In this document: positions 1-6,496 of the stretch, piece by piece
Layout: every line of letters starts with the position of its first letter
Numbering within the stretch: position 1 is the first letter of the stretch
Origin: Clostridiaceae bacterium
Lineage (GTDB): Bacteria; Bacillota; Clostridia; Acetivibrionales; DUMC01
Direction: 5' to 3'
Length of the DNA: 6,677 bases
Assembly: GCA_012512865.1 (NCBI GenBank)
Contig: JAAZDH010000026.1
Coordinates: 1-6,677 of the forward strand
Made by a program: the position numbers and the translations under genes
The notes under the pieces: model-generated
Told to the model about the DNA's origin: nothing
The model's database searches: none
The model's input: only the letters and a program-made list of their open reading frames with translations

Positions 1-579
1 ACAGTAACCTATGCTCCCCATTTTATTTCAACTGTTGTAATAGTTGGTATGATAATACAGTTGCTGCATCCTAGGCTGGGTTCAGCGAATCTATTGCTGC
101 AAAAGCTGGGGGTCCCCGCAATTTCATACTTGGGCAAACCTGAATATTTCAGGGCAATTTATACACTTTCAGGGGTGTGGCAAAATGCTGGATGGAGTTC
201 AATAATATACCTAGCAGCGCTTTCATCGGTTGATGTAGAATTGTACCAGGCGTCATTAATTGATGGAGCATCGATCATCCAAAAAACATTATATATTGAC
301 CTCCCTACGGTTGTACCTACGATAATCATTTTGCTTATTCTTCGCATGGGAAGCTTATTGAATGTCGGTTTTGAAAAGGTTTACCTGATGCAAAACCAGC
401 TTAACCTTGGAAGTTCTGAAGTGATTTCAACATACGTGTACAAAATGGGAATTATGTCGCAATTCCCTAACTATTCCTATGCTACCGCAATAGGGCTGTT
501 TAACTCCTTTGTCAGCTTTGTGCTTTTGTTAATAGTTAATGCAATTGCGCGAAAGGTTACCGAGACCAGCTTATGGTAA
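1..579 (+). CDS. ABC sugar transporter permease, LplB/YteP-like, 5'-truncated by window edge
   Basis: Frame 1 is open from the first base to the TAA at 577-579, giving 192 C-terminal residues of an inner-membrane permease of the CUT1 (MalF-type) family. LplB-type proteins usually have about 300-320 residues, so roughly 110-130 N-terminal residues lie upstream of the window. The in-frame ATG at 49 is not a credible start: it has no ribosome binding site, and the codons before it already read like permease (TVTYAPHFISTVVIVG). The EAA loop that docks on the ATPase is visible at 238-306 (ELYQASLIDGAS followed by DLP). Hydrophobic segments surround it, the last being near the C-terminus (GLFNSFVSFVLLLIVNAIA). 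With the next permease it forms the usual heterodimer importing an oligosaccharide. The exact substrate cannot be read from the sequence. Confidence 0.93.
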   Translation, partial: TVTYAPHFISTVVIVGMIIQLLHPRLGSANLLLQKLGVPAISYLGKPEYFRAIYTLSGVWQNAGWSSIIYLAALSSVDVELYQASLIDGASIIQKTLYIDLPTVVPTIIILLILRMGSLLNVGFEKVYLMQNQLNLGSSEVISTYVYKMGIMSQFPNYSYATAIGLFNSFVSFVLLLIVNAIARKVTETSLW

Positions 580-580
580 C

Positions 581-723
581 AGTAGAGGACAAACAGAAAT
601 GGCAGCCTGAATGGTAACTGGAAATAACAGGCGAAAACAATAACCAGGAATGGTAGACGGAAACAATAAACGGAAATGAGATGCGGATATGGCAGTTGGA
701 GATGACAATTGGAAATGACTGCT
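581..723 (+). repeat. Degenerate 13-bp tandem repeat array, about 11 units, in the permease-permease gap
   Basis: About eleven successive 13-bp units can be laid out from 581. The clearest are 646 aggaatggtagac, 659 ggaaacaataaac, 672 ggaaatgagatgc, 685 ggatatggcagtt, 698 ggagatgacaatt and 711 ggaaatgactgct, with earlier units at 620 and 633. The rough consensus is GGAAATGRYARNY. The motif atggtaac at 573-580, which overlaps the upstream stop codon, recurs at 611-618 (38 bp away), so the array seems to start in the last codons of the permease gene. From 581 to 720 I count A 60, G 40, T 22 and C 18, which is 71% purine on the coding strand. A reverse-strand open frame across it shows a 13-residue periodicity, as expected for 39-bp multiples, and is not a gene. 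Confidence 0.75.
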
Positions 724-764
724 AAAATTGCGGCTTAAAACTGGTATTTTAAAGCATACTGTTG
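724..764 (+). other. Remainder of the intergenic gap with a weak AT-rich hairpin
   Basis: This short stretch between the repeat array and the ribosome binding site no longer follows the 13-bp pattern. It holds an imperfect hairpin at 733-755: gcttaaaa pairs with ttttaaagc across a 6-nt loop (ctggta), with one bulged A. There is no T-tract after it, so it does not look like an intrinsic terminator. It might weakly affect translation of the downstream permease, or be chance in AT-rich sequence. Confidence 0.25.
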
Positions 765-773
765 AAAGTGGTG
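765..773 (+). promoter_or_regulatory. Ribosome binding site supporting the TTG start at 781
   Basis: The sequence aaagtggtg resembles AAAGGAGGTG and lies 7 nt before the TTG at 781. An in-frame TGA at 772-774 rules out any earlier start, and no ATG or GTG codes for the N-terminus in this frame, so TTG is the best initiator. Confidence 0.6.
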
Positions 774-780
774 AAAACAA

Positions 781-1671
781 TTGAAATTTAGTAAATATTC
801 GCCCGGGGATAAAGCATACATTATATGTAACTATACTTTACTTACTTTTTTGCTGCTGGTAACCCTGTACCCCTTGTTAAATGTATTGAGCTGTTCTTTT
901 AGCAGCCCGAGAGCCATAGGGGCGGGGAGAGTTTTTCTCTTTCCTGTAGATATATCATTTGCAGGATACGAAGAATTATTTAGATATAAGCCTATCTGGG
1001 TAGGCTACAAGAATAGTATTATGTACACGGTAGTAGGGACCATAGTAAATGTAGTGGTTACTTTAATGGCCGCATATCCCTTGTCAAGAAAGGATTTCAG
1101 GGGAAGGAATTTCTTCATGTTCCTGTTTGCTTTCACAATGTATTTTAGCGGCGGCATGATTCCGGACTATATATTGATACGAAACCTGGGCCTTTTCAAT
1201 TCTTTCTGGGTGATGATCATTCCCGTGGCCATGTCAGTATATAATGTTATAATTACCAGGACCTATTTTCAAAACAATATACCCGATTCATTTCTTGAAG
1301 CCGCCAAAATTGACGGGTGTGACGATATAAGGTTTTTAATTAATGTGGCAATTCCCATCTCGGCACCGATAATTGCCGTAAACTTCCTGTTTTACGGGGT
1401 TGGCCATTGGAATTCATTCTTTAATGCAATGCTGTACTTGACTGATACCAGGCTTAAACCGTTGCAGGTTGTCCTTCGTGACATATTGATTGAGAGCCGT
1501 ATTTCCCAAGATTTCAATTTTGATTCCAAGTATGCAGAGGTAAAACAATCAATTGCGGAGCTCCTGAAGTACACTACGATTGTAGTGTCTACCGTACCTG
1601 TTTTATGTGCATACCCGTTCGCGCAAAAATATTTTATAAAAGGTATCATGCTGGGTGGAATAAAAGGTTGA
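781..1671 (+). CDS. ABC sugar transporter permease, YtcP/LplC-like
   Basis: A complete 296-residue MalG-type CUT1 permease, the usual length for YtcP/LplC proteins (about 290-300). Six membrane segments are apparent, at about residues 13-36, 79-99, 111-129, 140-160, 193-213 and 266-285. The EAA loop that contacts the ATPase spans residues 173-192 (EAAKIDGCDDIRFLINVAIP), with the conserved D178-G179. The N-terminal run TLYPLLNVLSCSFSSP and the segment FSGGMIPDYILIRNLGL are typical of this subfamily, as is the ending GIMLGGIKG. It follows the LplB-like permease in the same direction and should pair with it in the cytoplasmic membrane. It starts with TTG behind a recognisable ribosome binding site. 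Family-based labels such as polygalacturonan or lipoprotein transport are unreliable for substrate; the neighbouring mannosidase points to a mannose-containing glycan. Confidence 0.95.
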   Translation: MKFSKYSPGDKAYIICNYTLLTFLLLVTLYPLLNVLSCSFSSPRAIGAGRVFLFPVDISFAGYEELFRYKPIWVGYKNSIMYTVVGTIVNVVVTLMAAYPLSRKDFRGRNFFMFLFAFTMYFSGGMIPDYILIRNLGLFNSFWVMIIPVAMSVYNVIITRTYFQNNIPDSFLEAAKIDGCDDIRFLINVAIPISAPIIAVNFLFYGVGHWNSFFNAMLYLTDTRLKPLQVVLRDILIESRISQDFNFDSKYAEVKQSIAELLKYTTIVVSTVPVLCAYPFAQKYFIKGIMLGGIKG

Positions 1672-1678
1672 GTTTTGT

Positions 1679-1685
1679 GAGGAAG
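1679..1685 (+). promoter_or_regulatory. Ribosome binding site fixing the ATG start at 1692
   Basis: gaggaag sits 6 nt before ATG 1692, in the 20-nt gap after the permease stop. The same frame is open further upstream, to an ATG at 1605 inside the permease gene, but that extension overlaps the permease by 67 bases and lacks a good ribosome binding site. The family core (ELVIICLDGMRP) begins only nine residues after 1692. Confidence 0.8.
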
Positions 1686-1691
1686 TGTGAT

Positions 1692-3500
1692 ATGAGTATT
1701 TCTGTACCGCATAAACCTGAGCTTGTTATAATCTGCCTTGACGGCATGCGTCCCCCGGTAATTGATAGAATGATAGATTCCGGCCGGATGTGTGCTTTTA
1801 CATCATTAGTTAATAATGGGTGCCGCTTTAAGGATTTTAGGCCGGTATTCCCCACGATAACCCCGGTCTGCTGGGCGGCATTTGCAACGGGTGCGCCGCC
1901 TTCCGAGAACAATATAACCTGTGCCAACATCCACGTGGAAGGGGACCATCCTGCTAAAATCACCCCGTCGTACCTGCTTTGCGATTATTCCGCGGAAAAC
2001 CTTTGGGATTGTGCATCGAAGGTCGGTAAAAAAAGCCTGGTAATGTCGATTCCCTCGTCGACGTTCAGTTATGCAGAGTCTCCGGCTGATGAAAACCTGA
2101 CCATTGTTAAAAGTGTTGTATGCGAGACCAATCACGTGCAAGAGTTTGAAATAAGGAAAGATAATAGTTGTGACAATACAATTTGCGATGGGACAAGCGA
2201 GTGGACTGCAGCCCTGCACTTTAACATGCAATCCTACAGCGGCCGCCAGCTGGAATTCTATGCCATGGTAAGCGTAGGAAATGGTTATGTCCGCTTTTGC
2301 GGTGACGGGGAGGGTATAAGCCCAAGCCCAACAGCGATGGAAAACGGTGCCATGGAAACATGTGGAAACATAATGAAAAGCGGCGATATTATAACACTTA
2401 TAAAAAGAATAGAGGATAAGGATTATGTTTTCAGGGTGAAGCTTATTGAACTTTCTGACGGCTCCGATTACGCGTGGATCAAGGCGGTGCTTGTCCGTGA
2501 TATCGAGGATTATGCCTATCCTGCCGGCTTTGCCCGTGAAATTGCTTACACCGGGCTAAATACCAGGTATGCAGATGAACGGTTGTTTAGTAGTGATATA
2601 AAAACGGCAACGGGGCGTAATAACGTTTTGAAAATAACCAGGGATGACCTGGGTCAAATATACGAGATATTCAAGACCGCCGTTGAAAAACGCGGTATTG
2701 ATATTGCTGTACTGTATTACCAGGTATTCGACAATGTAAACCATGCCGCCCAGAATATAATAGAAGGCTTTACGACAGTCGAAGAAGAAATTAGAAGCGA
2801 AATATGCAACTTTGTTGATGATATATGCCTGCAGGTGGATGATTTCCTGGGCCGCATCATGGACTATTGCGGAAAGGACACCACCATTGTTGTCTTGTCC
2901 GACCATGGAGCCGTGGGATACAGGAGCTTTGCGGATATTTACGGCATCCTTGAACAGGCAGGCTTGCTTAAAAGCTATTATGACAATGGCAGAAGAGTGG
3001 TTGATTGGGGTAAAACGCTGGCATATCCAATAAGCACATGTCACATTTATGTCAATTTAAAAGGCCGTGAACCATGCGGTATTGTGCCTCCTGAAGAATA
3101 CGATGCAGTAAGGAACAGGATTATAAGGGCCCTATGGCAAGGGTTTTATGATGATGAAAGCATGTCAACTGCCCTGGCTTTTGCTGTTACAAATGAAGAA
3201 GCGGAATTTGTGGGACTTGGCGGCAAGTACACGGGTGACGTGGTTTATGGACTTAAGGGGGAATACCTTTCCCGTGGGATACACGGTTCCCAGATAACAA
3301 CCGCCCGGTCTTCGGGAGGCGGAGACATAAGGCCGGCCCTTTTCATGGCAGGCAAGGGTATAAAAAAGGGTGCGGTAGTAGAGCGTTCCGTATCGCTTTG
3401 CGACGTGGTGCCCACCTTGTGTTACCTCCACGGTTATCCCATGCCGGACAAGGCGCAGGGAGCAATCATATACCAGGTCCTGGAAAAGAGGATCTTGTAA
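1692..3500 (+). CDS. Alkaline phosphatase superfamily protein, type I phosphodiesterase/nucleotide pyrophosphatase-like
   Basis: A 602-residue protein with the complete two-metal site of the alkaline phosphatase superfamily. Visible elements in order are D17 in LDGMRP (metal ligand), the nucleophile loop FPTITPVCWAAFATG with T57 as likely nucleophile, D347 and H351 in DNVNH, D404-H405 in SDHG, and H531 in GIHG. Family knowledge says such enzymes hydrolyse phosphodiesters or phosphomonoesters through a phosphothreonine intermediate. A region of about residues 140-290 lies between the nucleophile loop and the later metal motifs. It looks like a cap or insert domain that could set specificity, and I cannot assign it. 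No signal peptide is seen and cysteines are frequent, so a cytoplasmic location is likely. It sits 20 nt after the permease gene, so it is almost surely co-transcribed and may act on the imported compound. The substrate is unknown; a phosphonoacetate-hydrolase-like or phosphatase activity is an alternative within the superfamily. Confidence 0.9.
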   Translation: MSISVPHKPELVIICLDGMRPPVIDRMIDSGRMCAFTSLVNNGCRFKDFRPVFPTITPVCWAAFATGAPPSENNITCANIHVEGDHPAKITPSYLLCDYSAENLWDCASKVGKKSLVMSIPSSTFSYAESPADENLTIVKSVVCETNHVQEFEIRKDNSCDNTICDGTSEWTAALHFNMQSYSGRQLEFYAMVSVGNGYVRFCGDGEGISPSPTAMENGAMETCGNIMKSGDIITLIKRIEDKDYVFRVKLIELSDGSDYAWIKAVLVRDIEDYAYPAGFAREIAYTGLNTRYADERLFSSDIKTATGRNNVLKITRDDLGQIYEIFKTAVEKRGIDIAVLYYQVFDNVNHAAQNIIEGFTTVEEEIRSEICNFVDDICLQVDDFLGRIMDYCGKDTTIVVLSDHGAVGYRSFADIYGILEQAGLLKSYYDNGRRVVDWGKTLAYPISTCHIYVNLKGREPCGIVPPEEYDAVRNRIIRALWQGFYDDESMSTALAFAVTNEEAEFVGLGGKYTGDVVYGLKGEYLSRGIHGSQITTARSSGGGDIRPALFMAGKGIKKGAVVERSVSLCDVVPTLCYLHGYPMPDKAQGAIIYQVLEKRIL

Positions 3501-3642
3501 TTATGGAGGATTACAAGCGTAAAAGAGCATAACCGTAAAAGAGTATAACCGTGAAGGAGCGCAGCCATAGAGGGGTTCGATCATAAAGGAACACAACCAT
3601 AAAGAAACGAAACAATAAAGAAGAGTAACCATAAGGGAGTGA
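3499..3642 (+). repeat. Degenerate 16-bp tandem repeat array, nine units, filling the gap before the mannosidase gene
   Basis: Nine in-phase 16-bp units cover the gap with no indels needed: 3499 aattatggaggattac, 3515 aagcgtaaaagagcat, 3531 aaccgtaaaagagtat, 3547 aaccgtgaaggagcgc, 3563 agccatagaggggttc, 3579 gatcataaaggaacac, 3595 aaccataaagaaacga, 3611 aacaataaagaagagt and 3627 aaccataagggagtga. The rough consensus is AACCATAAAGGAGNAY. The first unit includes the last two bases of the upstream TAA stop, and the last unit contains the ribosome binding site of the next gene. In 3501-3640 I count A 63, G 35, T 21 and C 21, which is 70% purine. The period is not a multiple of three, so no repeated peptide is expected. 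Small reverse-strand open frames here are shadows. Confidence 0.85.
3633..3639 (+). promoter_or_regulatory. Ribosome binding site, within the last repeat unit, favouring the GTG start at 3648
   Basis: aagggag lies 8 nt before GTG 3648. An in-frame GTG at 3639 overlaps this motif and has only a weak purine run (aagagt, 3621-3626) 12 nt upstream. Starting at 3648 gives MKFHLVAHTHWDREW, which puts the conserved GH38 motif close to the N-terminus as in relatives. Confidence 0.7.
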
Positions 3643-3647
3643 AAATA

Positions 3648-6329
3648 GTGAAATTTCACCTGGTTGCCCATACGCACTGGGACAGGGAGTGGCACAAAAC
3701 ACGACAGGAATACAGGGTAATGCTCATAGATTTCATGGATGATTTAATAGGTGCGCTTAAAAATGATGCGAGCTACACCTCTTTCATGCTTGACGGGCAG
3801 ACAATAATGATTGACGATTACCTTGAAATAAAACCGGAACAAAAAGGGGAACTTGCACGGCTTGTAAGGGAGGGGCGGATAATAGCCGGGCCGTGGTACG
3901 TGCAGCCGGATGTAAACATACCATGCGGTGAAAGCTTGATACGCAACCTCTTGATCGGGAGGAAAATGTGCAAACCTTATGGAAAATGCATGCAAGTGGG
4001 CTACCTCCCGGACTCCTTCGGTTTATCAAGCACAATTGTCCAGGTTTTGAAGGGATTTGGCATAGATAGCATTGTTTTTTACCGGGGATTATACGAAAAG
4101 GATACACCCTATAATGAATTTGTATGGCGGGGGATTGATGGTTCTTCAGTGCTTGCAATCTGGATGCCAATAGGTTACGGTAACGGCATGTTTTTAACAT
4201 CGGACCTTGAAAAGAGCATGGAAATACTTGCCGACAATTTAAACTCGATGTCAAGCCGCACCTCGGGAAACAACCTGCTTATAATGTGTGGCTCGGATCA
4301 GTGTTTTACGAAGAAATTCCTGCCCGGGCTTTGCAACGAGCTTAACAAGTTGCAGGACGGCAACCTGTACAAGCTGTCATCCCTCGAGGAGTATATAGCA
4401 GATGTAAAAGCCAAGAAGAACCAGTTGACGGAGGTTGCCGGGGATTTAAGATACGGTAAAAGAAGCCGGACGCACATAAGCATAGGGGCAACAAGGCTTG
4501 ATATTAAGAGGAGAAATTTCGACATCGAAAGAAAATATACGAGAATCTTGGAACCCCTGTGTGCCCTAGTTGCATTGCATACCGGTAAGTATCCCGCCGC
4601 CATGCTGGATTACGGGTGGAAGCTTATTACCATGAACCATGCCCATGATTCGATTTGCTGCGTCTGCACGGATGCCGTACACAGGGAAATGCTCATGAGA
4701 ATGGAACATGCCGGCCAGGTAGCGGATACCCTGATAAAAGACAAGGCTTCCGAGCTGTTCGGCATGATAAAGTTTAACAAAAATTTGGGAAAACCATTCA
4801 TTATATTTAATTCCAGCCTGGGAAACCGTTCACAGGTAATCAATGCCGATGTTTTTGTCAAGCAGGGGGAATTTGCCCTGCTTGACTCAAGCGGCAGGGA
4901 AATCCCGTATAATATATTGTCAACGGAGAAAATAAACCTGAAGGATTATCGCGTGGTTTTCGGTGAAAATCCCGATGACTTATATGACAAGGTCACGATA
5001 CAATTCCCGGCGAACATAAGGGGATACGGCTATACAACCTACTACGTGAGGGAAGGTGTGGCTCCTGGCAAGGATATCAACATACCCGGGGTAAAATGTT
5101 CCGGGAACAGCATGGAAAATGATTTCGTCAAGGTAACGGTGACGGAAAACGGCACGCTGGAGATCGAGGACAAGGTTAACATGAAAAAATACAAGGGGTT
5201 GCACTATTTCAGGGATAATGGCAATGCGGGCGACGAGTATGATTATTCACCGCCATATAATGACGCGGAAATTACCACGCTGGGTTCAAGGCCAACAGTT
5301 AAAATAAAAGAAAAAGAAATAACAAGCATGCATGCAACAATGGAAGTTGACTATGTTATTGATATCCCGGCGGATTGCGATAACCAGGCCCGGAGCAAGG
5401 AATTTGCAAAATTGCCAATCACAACTGAAATCTCGTTGGACAGCGAAAGCAAGCTTGTGCGTTTCAAAACAAAAATCCGCAATAATGCAAGGAACCATCG
5501 CCTGCAGGCGGTTTTTGATTTAAGGGAATTATGCGCAAGGCAATTTGCGGATACACAGTTTGGCACCATGTACAGGCAGGATAGACCTGGGGTTGACAGG
5601 GAAAGTGAACAGGGGGGCTGGCACGAACGGCATTATCCCATATACTCCCAGCAAAGGTATTGCGGTGTACTTGGACCCAGCGGGCATGGCTTTGTTATGT
5701 TTAACAAAGGCCTGCCACAATACGAGGTGCTCCAGGATTCCACCACCAGGCTGTGCCTGACGGTTTTAAACTCCGTTTCAAACATGGGTAACGAGAATTT
5801 GAAATACAGGCCCGGCAGGAGATCGGGCGCAAAATGTTCCACGCCCGATTCGATGATGCTGGGAGATTTTGAAGTTGAATACGCGTTTTTGCCTGTTTCT
5901 GAAACGGAAGACTATAACACCTATGCCGATTTCTACGCAAACCCTGTTGTTGTATTTTCATTCCCCGAGGTTGAGTATAAAGGTGTGCTTCCTGACTCCC
6001 GGTGTTATATAAGTTGTGAAGACGGGCTTATTGTTTCCGCCATCAAGCAGCGTGAAGACGGAAATGGTTTTATCTTGAGGGTGTACAACCCGTATCCCTT
6101 CGATATCCTTTATGCAAGGATGGAGTTTAACGGTGCTGTTTTCAAGAAGCCATATGCCGTGGATTTAAAGGAAGAACCGGTTGGCGGCCTGGTGATAAGA
6201 ACTGCCGGGGAAAAGACGGGAAATGGTATCAATTGTTCCGGGTTCGACGGAACAGTCATGCTGCCGTTAATTAGACATAATAGTATAATTACACTTTCGA
6301 CCGAATCCTTAGAAAGTAATAGGATTTAA
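3648..6329 (+). CDS. GH38 alpha-mannosidase, MngB/SpGH38-like, cytoplasmic
   Basis: An 893-residue protein, close to the roughly 880-900 residues of bacterial GH38 enzymes such as E. coli MngB and the streptococcal alpha-mannosidase. The N-terminal barrel carries HTHWDREW with the zinc ligands H10 and D12, and LPDSFG with D122 as the expected catalytic nucleophile and zinc contact. The helical middle domain is at about residues 265-345 and ends in NHAHDSI, where H333 matches the last zinc ligand. The rest, about residues 380-893, is the beta-rich C-terminal region, with family-like segments such as GYGYTTYYVREG and RFKTKIRNNARNHRL. Family members cleave terminal alpha-mannosyl residues with retention, or mannosyl-glycerate in the MngB branch; sequence alone does not decide between these. 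No signal peptide is seen, so the substrate is presumably imported by the upstream transporter. The start was taken as GTG 3648 on ribosome-binding-site spacing; GTG 3639 would add three residues. Confidence 0.95.
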   Translation: MKFHLVAHTHWDREWHKTRQEYRVMLIDFMDDLIGALKNDASYTSFMLDGQTIMIDDYLEIKPEQKGELARLVREGRIIAGPWYVQPDVNIPCGESLIRNLLIGRKMCKPYGKCMQVGYLPDSFGLSSTIVQVLKGFGIDSIVFYRGLYEKDTPYNEFVWRGIDGSSVLAIWMPIGYGNGMFLTSDLEKSMEILADNLNSMSSRTSGNNLLIMCGSDQCFTKKFLPGLCNELNKLQDGNLYKLSSLEEYIADVKAKKNQLTEVAGDLRYGKRSRTHISIGATRLDIKRRNFDIERKYTRILEPLCALVALHTGKYPAAMLDYGWKLITMNHAHDSICCVCTDAVHREMLMRMEHAGQVADTLIKDKASELFGMIKFNKNLGKPFIIFNSSLGNRSQVINADVFVKQGEFALLDSSGREIPYNILSTEKINLKDYRVVFGENPDDLYDKVTIQFPANIRGYGYTTYYVREGVAPGKDINIPGVKCSGNSMENDFVKVTVTENGTLEIEDKVNMKKYKGLHYFRDNGNAGDEYDYSPPYNDAEITTLGSRPTVKIKEKEITSMHATMEVDYVIDIPADCDNQARSKEFAKLPITTEISLDSESKLVRFKTKIRNNARNHRLQAVFDLRELCARQFADTQFGTMYRQDRPGVDRESEQGGWHERHYPIYSQQRYCGVLGPSGHGFVMFNKGLPQYEVLQDSTTRLCLTVLNSVSNMGNENLKYRPGRRSGAKCSTPDSMMLGDFEVEYAFLPVSETEDYNTYADFYANPVVVFSFPEVEYKGVLPDSRCYISCEDGLIVSAIKQREDGNGFILRVYNPYPFDILYARMEFNGAVFKKPYAVDLKEEPVGGLVIRTAGEKTGNGINCSGFDGTVMLPLIRHNSIITLSTESLESNRI

Positions 6330-6483
6330 CAGTAAAGAAAATAAGCTTTAAAAAAACAAAAAACTCCAAAATAAAACTAAATTTAAAAACAAATTGATAA
6401 AATAAGCTTAATTTAAAACAAGTTTTAAACTTCTAACTTTAAACCTTAACTTTTAAATTTAAATCTTAACTAACAGTAGCTAC
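6330..6483 (+). repeat. AT-rich, low-complexity intergenic gap with weak 14-bp periodicity
   Basis: In 6331-6480 I count only 27 G+C of 150 (18%), far below the flanking genes. Three adjacent 14-bp units are visible: 6427 aaacttctaacttt, 6441 aaaccttaactttt and 6455 aaatttaaatctta, with a weaker one at 6413. The 11-mer aaaataagctt occurs at 6338-6348 and again at 6399-6409. The octamer taacagta starts at the upstream stop codon (6327) and recurs at 6471, just before the next ribosome binding site. I see no open frame, no strong hairpin with a T-tract, and no well-spaced promoter pair. With so few base types, some apparent periodicity may be chance. Confidence 0.45.
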
Positions 6484-6484
6484 C

Positions 6485-6492
6485 AGGGGTGA
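6485..6492 (+). promoter_or_regulatory. Ribosome binding site for the ATG at 6497
   Basis: aggggtga lies 4 nt before ATG 6497, with its G-run ending 7 nt before it. It is followed directly by a family-typical N-terminus, which supports this start. Confidence 0.7.
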
Positions 6493-6496
6493 TAAG

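Noticed and set aside
733..755. Hairpin upstream of the second permease as an intrinsic terminator
   Set aside because: The stem is AT-rich with a bulge and no T-tract follows, and a terminator between paired permease genes would make little sense.
571..780. Reverse-strand open frame of 69 codons across the first intergenic gap
   Set aside because: It lies over the 13-bp array, its 13-residue repetition is a by-product of the DNA repeat, and it runs against all real genes with no ribosome binding site I could defend.
1605..1691. Upstream extension of the phosphodiesterase frame to ATG 1605
   Set aside because: It overlaps the permease coding sequence by 67 bases, and the ribosome binding site and conserved core both support ATG 1692.
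2812..3033. Open frames in other frames within the phosphodiesterase and mannosidase genes
   Set aside because: They are contained in genes with complete family motifs and show no recognisable protein features.
3574..3582. ggttcgatc, resembling a tRNA T-loop
   Set aside because: No acceptor, D or anticodon stem can be built around it. It is part of a drifted repeat unit.
3499..3642. CRISPR-like array
   Set aside because: Units are only 16 bp, directly adjacent, degenerate, and have no unique spacers. The 13-bp array fails for the same reasons.
3501..3702. Two overlapping reverse-strand open frames over the second gap
   Set aside because: They cover the 16-bp array in two frames at once and extend into the mannosidase start. 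T-poor repeat DNA lacks stops on the other strand, which explains them.
6394..6420. ttgata as a possible -35 box in the AT-rich gap
   Set aside because: No good -10 hexamer lies at 16-18 bp spacing, and such matches are expected by chance at 18% GC.
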